DNA of 64,000 bases from Pycnopodia helianthoides (taxonomy: Eukaryota; Echinodermata; Asteroidea; Forcipulatida; Asteriidae). Within the stretch, counting starts at the first letter, position 1, and every line of letters starts with the position of its first letter. Shown piece by piece: positions 45,050 to 55,640 of the stretch. The translations under genes were made by a program, and so were the position numbers. The DNA lies in NCBI GenBank assembly GCA_032158295.1, contig CM063243.1:3914948-3978947 (forward strand). The letters run 5' to 3'. The notes under the pieces are model-generated. The model ran no database searches. It was not told the DNA's origin and saw nothing but the letters and a program-made list of their open reading frames with translations.

Positions 45050-45976
45050 CCCTACTGGTCATAGGTCGCATGGTTCATGGTGTCAGTGGTGCTTTTATAT
45101 TGACAACCTGACTGGTCAGTGACTGCCCACCTACTGGTCATGGGTCGCATGGTCAGGTGTCAGTGATGCTTTTATATTGAACAACCTGACTGGCAGTGAC
45201 TGCCCACCCTACTGGTCATGGGTCACATGTTCATGGTGTCAGTCATGCTTTTATATTGACAACCTGACTGGTCATGACTGCCAACCGTACTGGTCATGGT
45301 CGCATGGTTGCAAGGTGTCAGTGATGCTTTTATATTACAACCTGACTGGTCAGTGACTCCCCACCCTACTGGTCATGGGTCACATGTTCATGGTGTCAGT
45401 CATGCTTTTATATTGACAACCTTACTGGTCATGACTGCCCACCCTACTGGTCATTGGTCCATGGTTCATGGTGTCAGTGTTGCTTTTATATTGACAACCT
45501 GACTGGTCAGTGACTGCCAACCCCACTGGTCCAGGGGTTACATGTTCATGGTGTCAGTGATGTTTTTATATTGACAACCTGACTGGTCAGTGACTGCCAC
45601 CCTACTGGTCATGAGTCGCATGGTTCATGGTGTCAGTATGCTTTTATATTAACAACCTGACTGGTCAGTGACTGCCACCCTACTGGTCACAGGTCGATGT
45701 TCATGGTGTCAGTATGCTTTTATATTGACTAACTGACTGGTCAGTGACTGCCACCCTACTGGTCATGGGTCACATTGTTCATGCTGTCAGTATCTTTTAA
45801 TTGACAACCTGACTGGTCAGTGACTGCCACCCTATGTCAAGATTCGTATGTTCATGTGTTAGTAATTCTTTTATATTGACAACTGACTGTCAGTGACTGC
45901 CAACCCTACTGGCAGGGTTACATGGTTCATGGTGTCATGATGCTTTTATATTGACAACTGACTGGTCATGACTGTC

Positions 45977-46069
45977 ACCCTAAATGTAATAATATTATAA
46001 TGAAGCATTTATAAGCGCCCACAAAGAGGATCGCTTTACAATTTACATACAGAATAGAACATGCATGAC
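45977..46069. mobile_element. SINE/LINE-tail insert in satellite, copy 2
   Basis: Same insert as at 44,955 but with several missing bases (AAGCATTTATAAGCGCCCAC), like the satellite units around it. Confidence 0.6.
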
Positions 46070-46783
46070 CCTATGGTCATAGGTCGCATGGTTCATGGTG
46101 TCAGTGATGCTTTTATATAACAACCTGACTGGTCAGTGACTGCAACCCTAGTGGTCATGAGTCGCATGGTTCATGGTGTCAGTGATGCTTTTATATAAAC
46201 AACCTGACTGGTCAGTGACTGCTGACCCTACTGGTCCATGGGTTGCATGGTTCATGGTGTCAGTATGCTTTTGCATTGACAACCTGATGTGGTCAGTGAC
46301 TGCTGTCCTACTGATCATGGGTTACATGGTTCATGGTGTCAGTGATGCTTTATTTTAACAACCTGACTGGTCAGTGATGCCCACCTACTGGTCATGGTCA
46401 CATTGTCATGGTGTCAGTCATGCTTTTATATTGACAACCTGACTGGTCAGTGACTGCCCACCCTTCTGGTCGTGGGTCACATGGTTCATGGTGTCAGTGT
46501 TGCTTTTATATTGACAACCTGACGTGGTCAGTGACTGCCACCCTACTGGTCATGGGTCTCCTGTTCATGGTGTCAGTGATTCTTTTACATTGACAACCTG
46601 ACTGGTCAGTGACTGCCCACCCTACTGGTCAAGGGTCGTATGGTTCATGGTGTTAGTAATTCTTTTATATTGACAACCTGACTGGTCAGTGACTGCCAAC
46701 CCTACTGGTCATGGGTTACATGGTTCATGGTGTCAGTGATGCTTTTATATTGACAACCTGACTGGTCAGTGACTGCCCACCCT

Positions 46784-46878
46784 ATAATATAATAATATAA
46801 TATAATGTAAGCATTTATATAGCGCCCCACAAAGATCGGAGCGCTTTATAATTTACATACAAACAAACAATGCAATGA
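46784..46878. mobile_element. SINE/LINE-tail insert in satellite, copy 3
   Basis: AATGTAAGCATTTATATAGC, GCCCCACAAAGATCGGAGCG. It lies between CCCACCCTA and GACCCTACTGG, the same unit position as copies 1 and 2. Confidence 0.65.
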
Positions 46879-48352
46879 CCCTACTGGTCATAGGTCGCAT
46901 GGTTCATGGTGTCAGTGATGCTTTTATATTAACAACCTGACTGGTCAGTGACTGCCAACCCTACTGGTCATGAGTCGCATGGTTCATGGTGTCAGTGATG
47001 CTTTTATATTAACAACCTGACTGGTCAGTGACTGCCAACCCTACTGGTCATGAGTCGCATGGTTCATGGTGTCAGTGATGCTTTTATATTAACAACCTGA
47101 CTGGTCAGTGACTGCCCACTCTACTGGTCATGGGTCGCATGGTTCATTATGTCAGTAATTCTTTATATTGACAACCTGACTGGTCAGTGACTGCCCACCC
47201 TACTGGTCAGTGACTGCCCACCCTACTGGTCATGAGTCGCATAGTTCATGGTGTCAGTCATGCTTTTATATTAACAACCTCACTGGTCAGTGACTGCCCA
47301 CCCTACTGGTCATGGGTCGCATGGTGTCAGTGATGTTTTTATATTGACAACCTGACTGGTCAGTGACTGCCCACCCTACTGGTCATGGGTCGCATGGTGT
47401 CAGTGATGCTTTTATATTGACAACCTGACTGGTCAGTGACTGCCCAACCTAGTGGTCATTGGTCGCATGGTTCATGGTGTCAGTGATGCTCTTATTTTGA
47501 CAACCTGACTGGTCAGTGACTGCCCACCCTACAGGTTGGGTCGCATGGTGCACGGTGTCAGTGATGCTTTTATATTGACAACCTGACTGGTCAGTGACTG
47601 CCCACCCTACTGGCCATGGGTCACATTGTTCATGGTGTCAGTGATGCTTTTATATTTACAACCTGACTGGTCAGTGACTGCCCACCCTACTGGTCATGGG
47701 TCGCATGGTGCGCGGTGTCAGTGATGCTTTTATATTTACAACCTGACTGGTCAGTGACTGCCCACCCTACTGGTCATGGGTCGCATGGTGCACGGTGTCA
47801 GTGATGCTTTTATATTGACAACCTGACTGGTCAGTGACTGCCCACCCTACTGGTCATGGGTCACATTGTTCATGGTGTCAGTGATGCTTTTATATTGACT
47901 ACCTGACTGGTCAGTGACTGCCCACCCTACTGGTCATGGGTCACATTGTTCATGGTGTCAGTGATGCTTTTATATTGACAACCTGACTGGTCAGTCACTG
48001 CCCACCCTACTGGTCATGGGTCGCATGGTGCACGGTGTCAGTGATGCTTTTATATTGACAACCTGACTGGTCAGTGACTGCATGCCCACTATTTTGGTCA
48101 TGGGTCGCATGGTTCATGGTGTATTGCAGTGATTTGCAATGACAACCTGACTGGTCAGTGACTGCCCACCTTACAAAATTTCGCAAATTGCAAATAGAAG
48201 GCATTCTCAAATTTTCAACTGTTTTTTCAACATTCAAGGTGCATCAATCCATGTCATACTTTTTAGAGCGATGATTGATTTGAAGGAAGAAAAGAAAACT
48301 CCAGCAATTTAGTCACTTTGTTTGCTCTTGTCCTTATTATTGTTTTCTGCAG

Positions 48353-48652
48353 ATAATGATTAAAGAACTTTTTTGTAGCTTTAAAACAAAGTATAAAATT
48401 TGTTTAAACTGTCTCACAGAATGCCATGGTCATATTTATCATGATTTTAATTGTAAAAATGAAAATTTTCACTCAGGACTGTGTTCCATCAAAGTGAAAA
48501 GAAAGGGTAAAAACCCAAGTAACAAAACCGTGAATTTAAAATGTTCCACCAATGTACGCTGTCAAGATAAAATGATACCATCCTGCACCGGGGAGGGGGG
48601 GGGGGGTCCTCAATGGTGTTTCAAGCACACCTTCCACGGATTTTGCACATGA
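48353..48652 (+). CDS. Possible cysteine-rich exon, unknown protein
   Basis: A strong acceptor (TTATTGTTTTCTGCAG) is followed by an open frame to a TGA at 48,650. The roughly 98 residues include about eleven Cys (for example ICLNCLTECHGHIYHDFNC), Lys-rich in the middle. A G-run (GGGAGGGGGGGGGGGG) encodes a poly-Gly stretch and may be a length-variable or mis-assembled site. No family recognised. AT-rich sequence makes TGT codons frequent, so this may be chance. If real, it would be a 3' exon of a transcript crossing the satellite. Confidence 0.2.
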   Translation: MMIKELFCSFKTKYKICLNCLTECHGHIYHDFNCKNENFHSGLCSIKVKRKGKNPSNKTVNLKCSTNVRCQDKMIPSCTGEGGGGPQWCFKHTFHGFCT

Positions 48653-48708
48653 AATTTGTTAGCTTGCATTCAGTTTTCTTGTCTGTATATTTGACCTTTC
48701 AGAGCCAG

Positions 48709-48828
48709 AGATGTGTAAGTTCCCCGAAATCAAGTGCTGAGGGAATCCCCACTACTGACACCTTGAAGGCTACCGGGCATAAAGGAGAGCAACGTGTATG
48801 CAAACATCGCTATCATCAAGACATCTAA
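48709..48828 (+). CDS. Possible terminal exon, unknown protein
   Basis: TTTGACCTTTCAG is a good acceptor. From it the frame SQRCVSSPKSSAEGIP, KATGHKGEQRVCKHRYHQDI is open to TAA. GTAAGT occurs 12 nt in (AGATGTGTAAGT), so a micro-exon reading is also possible. No family recognised. Confidence 0.2.
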   Translation, partial: RCVSSPKSSAEGIPTTDTLKATGHKGEQRVCKHRYHQDI

Positions 48829-48945
48829 GCTGTTCTACTAGCAATCATGGATAAGCAGCCATGCAGTTTGTTGTCATTAGCAGTATTAGATATTGTAGAT
48901 GTGTTAGTTTAATGTTTGATGTTTTTTTGTAGCCGTCGTATAGTG

Positions 48946-48990
48946 GGCTGTTTTCGCAGCACTGTACAGTTAACATTATTGTAGGTAAGA
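48946..48990 (+). other. Second conserved box (GCTGTTTTCGCAG|CACTG)
   Basis: GGGCTGTTTTCGCAGCACTG then TACAG, with GTAAGAAC 25 nt after the AG. The same box is at 22,561 (+) and on the minus strand at about 58.84, 61.38, 62.88 and 63.70 kb, where it follows the hairpin module by a short intron-like gap. It behaves like the acceptor of a second exon of the repeated unit. Confidence 0.45.
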
Positions 48991-49759
48991 ACACCATTGG
49001 AAAAAAATAATGTTATTTTTAACTAAGACTATGAGTCCATTTTGAAATGACTGTTGATCTATCCCTCAGATTCCTAAGGAACACTAATCAAGAACTGTAT
49101 GTTCTGCATTTATACTGTTTGTGATGTGAAACTTTATCACTGGTGTATACAGTAACTTTTATGTTGTAGTTTTTGCCACAGTTTTGGGTAACAATCGCAA
49201 ATGTGTTTAGTACAGAAGCGAGGCTGCTGCTGATAGGTTGGAGCGTGAGTCGAGCGTGAGTCGAGCGGACATAAAGTCATCGCGCGATGAAAATATTTCG
49301 TTCAATATAAAGGTTTTCACCTTATAGAAAGAGGGCCACAAGACCCATGAAAATACACTGGAATGTGTTATTCTTTTTGTTTTATTTCTCCATACTTCAC
49401 AGACAAATTTTCATATTACGAAATTTCACAAATAACCAACATAAGACAATACATGTATAAATTATATATTTTAAGGTTAAAAGATGATACTAATTTAATT
49501 ATACAGAAGGCTAGAATGAGGGGGAAAATAATTGTCCTGTCACCCAAAACATTAACAGAGTTGGGGGATTAACCAGGAATTAATAAACTATAAACCTTTG
49601 AATATACAAACATTAAATGATTTGTAGTAAGGGCTTTATGATTTGATTAAAATGACTAAAAAAAAATAACCACATTACAAAGTAGCATACATTATTGGTA
49701 TTTTATTCAGAAAACATTACTTCTTATAAATTAAAAAAATCATAAAACATTAAGACAAT

Positions 49760-51800
49760 CATTTTGGGAATTTGGGGGTCCGCTTTTAGGCCCATAAAGA
49801 CTGCTTAATTTTAGTTCATTCAATGAAGGTAAAATTAAAATAAAAAACTATGTTTAATACTTATTTTATTTGAAAAAGGTTATATAAAATGTTATATTAA
49901 TTGAAAAAAGTGGGTTGTTTCTTTGGGTTCAAGCCCTCTAACATAAGTCAGGCTCATGAATTCTTTCTTAACGATTATGATTACTAACATAAAACAAAAC
50001 AATCAATGGTATGACCTTTATAATCAGAGGGCACATGTCCTCTGAATTCTAGTTCTATTGGATAAGTTAGACCTACAAATACATTAAAATTACTATGTTG
50101 TTAAGAACTATTAATAAAAGTACTGACACTAAGGTGGGTGGGTACTTTGGGGTTCAAGTACACAAGTCAGGCCTACATGTAGATGTTTCTCTTTCTTAAC
50201 ATGGTTACTAACATTTATAACAACATTCACTGGATGCTATGACCTTTATAATCAGAGGGCACATGTCCTCTGAATTCTAGATCTATTGAATAAGTTAGAC
50301 CTACATGTACGTGTACATGTAGACCTTACATGTACATGTAAAATATCTCTTTTGTTAATTCTATGTTTTTACTCATTCATGTTTTTTTTAGTTTTTAACA
50401 AATCTATCATTGCTTTACTATAGTCAACTGAAAATGATACATTTATTAACATTTACATGACAAAAAGTAACACAAAAAATAAATTAAATGAACATTACTC
50501 TATGTTGAACATTGTAGATACTAACTGTCTTAACACGTAAATGTACATATAATAATTAGTTGCTTCAAGTTTTTTAGAAATTACTTATTTGTTTAGAACA
50601 AACTGTATGATGTTAACAATAATAACAAACTATAGGCTGACACCCAACTGTCAATTTATATTATGTCAAATACAACAAGTGGTTAGGATATCTCTTAAAA
50701 GTGTAGATTTTTTTTAATAATTGTCATCCAGTGAAATCACTGGTATAGAGGTTTTACAGTCACGTGATGTTATCACGTGACTGTGTGTTTGAGACGCCAT
50801 ATTGCCGGTCAATGACCAGAGGCAAGATCACAGTTCATTACCGTAACCATGACCGGCAAGATGGCTGCCGTTGCGGTAGTCAAGGCCAGTGTCGTCAGCT
50901 GAAAAACCTCTATTGGTTACGGGTGAGACAAAATAAATTATTGGGCATCGAGGTCCGCTATAGGGCCGATGAAGACTGCCCTATTTTATTACATACAATG
51001 ACAAGCCCTCTAACATAAGTCAGGCCTACAATGACAGTAAAATAATACAAAATATAATGCTGAATAGTTATGTTATTTGTTTGTAATTATTTGAAAAGGT
51101 TATATCACTAAGGTGGGTGGTACTTTGGGGTTCAAGTCCATAAGTCAGGCCTACATGTAGATGTTTCTCTTTCTTAACATTTATGATAACTAACATTTAT
51201 AACAACATTCACATCCTCATAACTTAAATTCTTTTGAGTTAGATAGACCTACCTCATACACATGCAAATGGATTACTTAAACAAATTACTCTCAACTGTA
51301 CAAATTATCTAACATAATATTCTCTTATTATTATTACATACAATGACAATCCCTCTAACATAAGTCAGGCCTACAATGATGGTAAAATAATACAAAATAT
51401 AATGCCTAATAGTTATGTTATTTGTTTGTAATTATTTGAAAAGGTTATATCACCAAGGTGGGTGGTTTTTGGGGGTTCCGTAAGTCAGGCCTACATGTAG
51501 ATGTTTCTCTTTCTTAACATTAATGATTACTAACATTCATAACAACATTCACATCCTCATAACTTAAGTTCTTTTGAATTAGATAGACCTACATGTACAT
51601 GCAAATGATTTACTTAAACAAATTTCTCTCAACTGTACAAATTATCTAACACAATATTCTCTTAAGATTTTTCTAACAAGATAACTTATCAATAGTATGA
51701 TTACTAACATTTATAACAAAATTCACTTGATGAACTTTATAATCAGTGAGCACACGTCCTTGTAACTTGAGTTCTTTTGTAACTGTGATTTTACTTAAAT
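49760..51800. repeat. Tandem AT-rich repeats, about 345 bp
   Basis: 50,995-51,340 and 51,341-51,680 are close copies (CCCTCTAACATAAGTCAGGC, TAGTTATGTTATTTGTTTGT, AAGGTGGGTGG, AGGCCTACATGTAGATGTTT, CTCTCAACTGTACAAATTAT). Older copies with AGAGGGCACATGTCCTCTGA lie at 49.92-50.40 kb. The unit also includes GGTCCGCTWTWGGCC..AAGACTGC at 49.78 and 50.95 kb. Confidence 0.75.
50746..50912. mobile_element. MITE with CACGTG palindrome
   Basis: TAGAGGTTTT and AAAACCTCTA are the inverted ends. Immediately inside the left end ACAGTCACGTGAT-GTT-ATCACGTGACTGT is a 13-bp perfect hairpin with two GTCACGTGAC-type E-boxes. A second inverted pair, GCCATATTGCCGGTCA / TGACCGGCAAGATGGC, lies inside. It splits the AT-rich repeats. 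Confidence 0.6.
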
Positions 51801-52710
51801 TGATGAATCTATTACCAATGGATTATTTTCTAACTTTCTCAGTGAAACAAACTATCAACAGTTTAAAGTATCTAACAAAGTATCTTAGGTCTTTTCTAAC
51901 AAGATAATTTATCATTAATATTATTATATATATATTACATGAATTACTTGCTTGAGGATCTAAACTCAAACCCCTTGTAGTTACTACAACCAAAATTAAA
52001 GTACTTAAATTATTGCAATTATTACAATAGCAATTTAAGTCATGACAAGTTTTATGTTGGAAATAAACTGGCGTTATTTTGTGCATCACTAACATGAATT
52101 TGAAACTGTTTTTTTTAACGAGTTTCCAATGTGTGCACCACATTTAAATAAGAAATTAATGAAGTAGTAATAAATTATAACTAAGAATTAATTAACTTTC
52201 ATTGATAAAATGAAATTATAAAGGAAAATTTTATATTGGGCTATTACTTTCAAGTACGTGAAATCTTGAGCGATGTTGGTGAAACAAAAAGTCGTGTTGT
52301 GGTATTAACTAACGGGCGCTGCAGAGATTGAACGTTAACTTGCAGTTTGTACGCAAACGATGCCTCTATTAAGCCGCGCAGAAAAGCAGCCTCGCTTCAG
52401 AAACGTAACATTTTAACATTTTAACTGTGATAAGAAAATACAGAAAATAAAGAAGTGATTATCCCAGTGAAGTTAGTGATATCAGTGTGTTCACATATAA
52501 CTTAATTTGGTAGTAAATAAATACAATTAAAGTAAACTTTGATATTATGAATTGGAATAAAGTATTTTAAACCCTGCCGAGGTTAAATCGGAGGGGGGGG
52601 GTTGCTGAATTTACCCTATCTTTGATAAAAGATTGCAATATTTGGATACTATTTTACAGCAAATAATGAGCATTTTTATCTGTTAACAGGATTGTATAGT
52701 ATAATTGTTT

Positions 52711-52889
52711 CAGTGGCATAACCAGACACTTTCAGGGGGGGGGGCAATCAGGGGCGGAGACATAATGGGGGAGGGGCTACTTCATGTATCTAACCCCTCT
52801 TTTGTGCCTTTTTTGGATCTTATATGGGGGGGGGGCAAGAATTCTGAATGGGGGTTCTCCTACCCACTCCCCACCTGGTTACGCCACTG
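52711..52889. mobile_element. hAT-type MITE, copy 1
   Basis: Ends CAGTGGCATAACCAG and CTGGTTACGCCACTG are the common hAT terminal sequence. G-runs inside. Flanks AATTGTTT / AAATGTTG may be a decayed 8-bp duplication. Confidence 0.65.
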
Positions 52890-53224
52890 AAATGTTGCAA
52901 TGAATAGTTTATTTTGTTCATTTTGAGTTAACGCATCTTATTTAGGCTTAAAAAGATTTGAAACTTTGATAAGGAAAACAAGTTACTTATGTTTGAGCAA
53001 TTTGCAGTATTTTTGACCACGTGAGGGAATGTGTGAACCAAATTTATTTTATGAAAAACTGTAAAACAAACTGAATTCCTTTTTTCTTGTGCCTTTTATA
53101 CAAGAAAACAACACAGGCAGTCAAAATAAGATAAGACTGTAACTGTGATGCAACGAAATTCGTCGTTGAAAGTCACTCATGTGGTCAAACATACGGTTAA
53201 CAGCATTCTAAAGTATAATTGTTG

Positions 53225-53394
53225 CAGTGGCATAATTAGACACTTTCATGGGGGCAATCGGAGCAAAGACATAATGGGGGGGGGGGGTTACTTCATGTAT
53301 CAAACCATTCTGTTGTGCACTTTTCCAAATTTTGATGGGGGGCATAATGGGGGGTCTCCTACCCAACCCCCCCTCCTCCCTGGTTACGCCACTG
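53225..53394. mobile_element. hAT-type MITE, copy 2
   Basis: CAGTGGCATAATTAG to CTGGTTACGCCACTG, with flanks AATTGTTG / AACCGTTG. It was copied with its host segment in the 510-bp tandem duplication rather than inserted separately. Confidence 0.65.
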
Positions 53395-53888
53395 AACCGT
53401 TGCAATTACAGTAATAGTTTATTTTGTTCATTTTGAGACTACGCATCTTATTTTCGCTTAAAAAAAAGATCGACACTTGACAGGGAAGACCAGTAACCAA
53501 TGTTTGAGCAATTTGCAGTATTTTTTACCGCATGTGTGAACCAAGTTAACTTTAGGCAAAACAGTTAAACAAACTGTTTTTTTTCTTCTTGTTGTTTGGC
53601 CTTTTTCTTTTACAAGAAACAACATACGGGTAGTCTAAATAAGATAAGCGTTGAAAGCGCCCTCATGTGGTCAAAAATACGGTCCATTTGATTTGACTTT
53701 AAATAAATGATCAATAGCTCTTTTAAATGGTTTTAAAATTATTTAAGCTTTAATTTTCTAATGTTAAAGTGTTACTTGTACTACGTTAAATGCGTTTCTT
53801 ATTTAGTATATGGTTTTGTTCTACGAATAAACTATTTTTCAACAGACACAACACACATGTCTTCATTATCTTTTTCCTCTCCTTGCAA

Positions 53889-54020
53889 AGGTCATAGGTC
53901 GAAGGTCAAAGGGTGCATCTTATTTTAATTTTTTGGGGTTGACCTATCCATCCTAAGGTTTAGGTCATAGGTCAAAGGGTGCGAATTATTATAATTTTTT
54001 TTTTGACCTATCCATCCTAA
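53889..54020 (+). promoter_or_regulatory. DR1-type nuclear-receptor half-site repeats, duplicated
   Basis: AGGTCA-T-AGGTCG-A-AGGTCA at 53,889-53,908 and AGGTCA-T-AGGTCA at 53,962-53,974 are direct repeats spaced by one base, the DR1 arrangement bound by RXR/HNF4-type receptors. Both lie in a 74-bp tandem repeat ending TTGACCTATCCATCCTAAGG. Function not shown. Confidence 0.4.
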
Positions 54021-54054
54021 GGTATATATATAACGTCCGAGCGATTTTTTTTAA

Positions 54055-54144
54055 GCGGCGATTTAGCCCAGCGGGCTAGCTCACAGCTCCCAGAATTCTG
54101 GAGCTGTGAGCTCGGGGGTTCAAATCCTGGCGAGGCCCTTTTTT
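54055..54144 (+). tRNA. tRNA-like Pol III unit (probable pseudogene)
   Basis: A box TAGCCCAGCGG (54,064-54,074), B box GGTTCAAATCC (54,117-54,127) and a TTTTTT terminator (54,139-54,144). The middle folds as a long hairpin (GCTCACAGCTCC / GGAGCTGTGAGC) instead of a 5-bp anticodon stem, and the acceptor ends do not pair, so it is not a standard tRNA. It points at the minus-strand unit 35 bp away. Confidence 0.45.
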
Positions 54145-54177
54145 ACCAGTAAAAAAAGACTTTTTTTTTAATTCTTG

Positions 54178-54253
54178 AAAAAATCGGTAGGGCTTGAACC
54201 TGGTACCTTCAGCTCAGTATGCACTCTCTCGCACCGCTCTGCCACTGAGCTTT
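54178..54253 (-). tRNA. tRNA-like Pol III unit, minus strand (probable pseudogene)
   Basis: On the minus strand, GCTCAGTGGCAGAGC (A box) and GGTTCAAGCCC (B box) are followed by TTTTTT. The acceptor and anticodon stems are not convincing. It is convergent with the unit at 54,055-54,144. Confidence 0.45.
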
Positions 54254-54429
54254 CATGAAAACTTAACGGTTTTTGACCTGATGAATATTAGAATGGCCAA
54301 ACTTAGAAAAATTTTCAGAAAAATTTCTGCCTGGCTATACCCTTGGATTTTTAGCAGATCTGAGGGCTGACCAAGGGCCTTGGAGTTTGGATTGGGGAGT
54401 AAAATTTCTAAGTGCTGAGGGGTTACCTC

Positions 54430-55140
54430 TGCTCTGACACCCACCAGGCCAGGGGCTGGGATGTTGCTGGGCAGTCAGTCAGCCAGTGGGCTGGGCTGTT
54501 TGGGATGAGGGCTTGGGGTGATGGTAGGGGGTATGGGCTGGGAGGTTGCAGGGCAGTCAGCAGGATGGGATGGTGATGATGATGGTAGTGGTGATGGGCT
54601 GGGATGTTTCTGTGTAGTCAAGGCTGGTTGGTATAGGGGCTTGGGGTGATGGCAAGGGTGATGGGCTGGGAGGTTGCTGGGCAGTCAGTGGTTTGGGCTG
54701 AGGGTTTGGGATGATGATGATGATAGTAGTGGTGATGGGCTGGGAGATTGCTGGGTAGTGAGTCAGCCAGTGGGTTGGGATGAGGGCTGGGATGATGGCA
54801 GGGGTGAGGGTAGGGGAGATCAACTAGTAGTCATCTTGCTGGGGGATGGGTGGCGTGGTATGGGATGATCGGGCTTGGTAGAGGACTTTGCCTATTGGCT
54901 GGGTGGTTGATGGGCAGTCAGTTGACGAGATGGTTGATGATGAGCTGGTTGGATTTGAGGGTAGGGGAGATGGACAATAGTAGTCATCTTGCTTGGGTGG
55001 GGCTGGCTGGACACTATGGACACGATGAAACTGGGTGGAGGACTGGGGCCAGGGGCTTGGGAGGTTGCTGAGTGGGCTGATGAGCTGCTTTGTTTTAAGG
55101 GTAGGGGAAAATAGACTAGTAATCATCATAATGGGGAATG
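54430..55140. repeat. Degenerate G-rich repeat
   Basis: Repeated GGGCTGGGATGTTGCTGGGC, AGTCAGTCAGCCAGTGGG and GATGATGGTAGGGG phrases with variable spacing. Strong G over C bias on the plus strand. Frames on both strands are low-complexity artefacts. Confidence 0.75.
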
Positions 55141-55640
55141 GCTAGCTGGAGATGGGAATAGGTACAGGATTGGGCGTGGTTGGAAGGGTAAAAAAAAGTC
55201 TCGTTATTGGGGGTATAGGTTTATGAGATTTCACTGTTGGGTGGAATTGATTTCAATGGAACTGTTGAAATTGTATTGAATGAATACAAGTACATGTAAC
55301 TGTATTGCATTATTTATTAAGTGTTGGGTTACTTTTTATATTAAAGTGTTTTTTTAAAATTCAGTTTAAAGGTGGGGTATGTTTTAGGTGTAATTCATTT
55401 CACATTAAAGGGGTGAAATGCTCTTATGAAAAGGTATGGAACTATTTATTTAAGAGGGGTTACTGTGCTTGACAAATACATTTATAGGTGCGTTTTTTGT
55501 AATGTAGGTATGACTGGGGTTGTTTAGCATGTTTTTAAAGGTATGGTACTTTATGGATTAAAAGAGTTTTTGTTTTTACAAATTTGTATAACAGGATTGA
55601 TACTTTTATGCTGAAGGGAATAAAATACTCTATTTACTGC
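55141..55640. other. No feature recognised
   Basis: AT-rich sequence without a supportable feature. Confidence 0.3.

Larger units (their letters stand above)
40283..48170. repeat. 7.9-kb satellite array, 80-bp unit
   Basis: Roughly 95 copies of TGATGCTTTTATATTGACAA, CCTGACTGGTCAGTGACTGC, CCACCCTACTGGTCATGGGT, CACATGGTTCATGGTGTCAG. ACTGGTCA occurs twice per unit. Three units carry an identical foreign insert (44,955, 45,977, 46,784), and nearby variants (GTTAGTAATTC, GGTCAAGGGTCGTATGG) recur with it. The stretch 45.2-46.1 kb has many single-base deletions. Open frames here are repeat artefacts. Confidence 0.95.
49215..52398. mobile_element. 3.2-kb AT-rich block with inverted ends
   Basis: GAAGCGAGGCTGCT (49,215-49,228) is exactly mirrored by AGCAGCCTCGCTTC (52,385-52,398). 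GC-rich margins enclose very AT-rich sequence made largely of tandem 345-bp-scale repeats. No transposase frame. A non-autonomous DNA element is likely, but no target duplication is clear. Confidence 0.4.
52700..53700. repeat. Tandem duplication of about 510 bp containing a MITE
   Basis: 52,700-53,213 and 53,214-53,700 share TAATTGTT(T/G)CAGTGGCATA, TAGTTTATTTTGTTCATTTT, TTTGAGCAATTTGCAGTATT and CATGTGGTCAAA in order, diverged by substitutions and small indels. Confidence 0.75.

Noticed and set aside
40283..48170. CRISPR-like array
   Set aside because: Units are contiguous 80-bp repeats without unique spacers, in a eukaryotic context with SINE tails.
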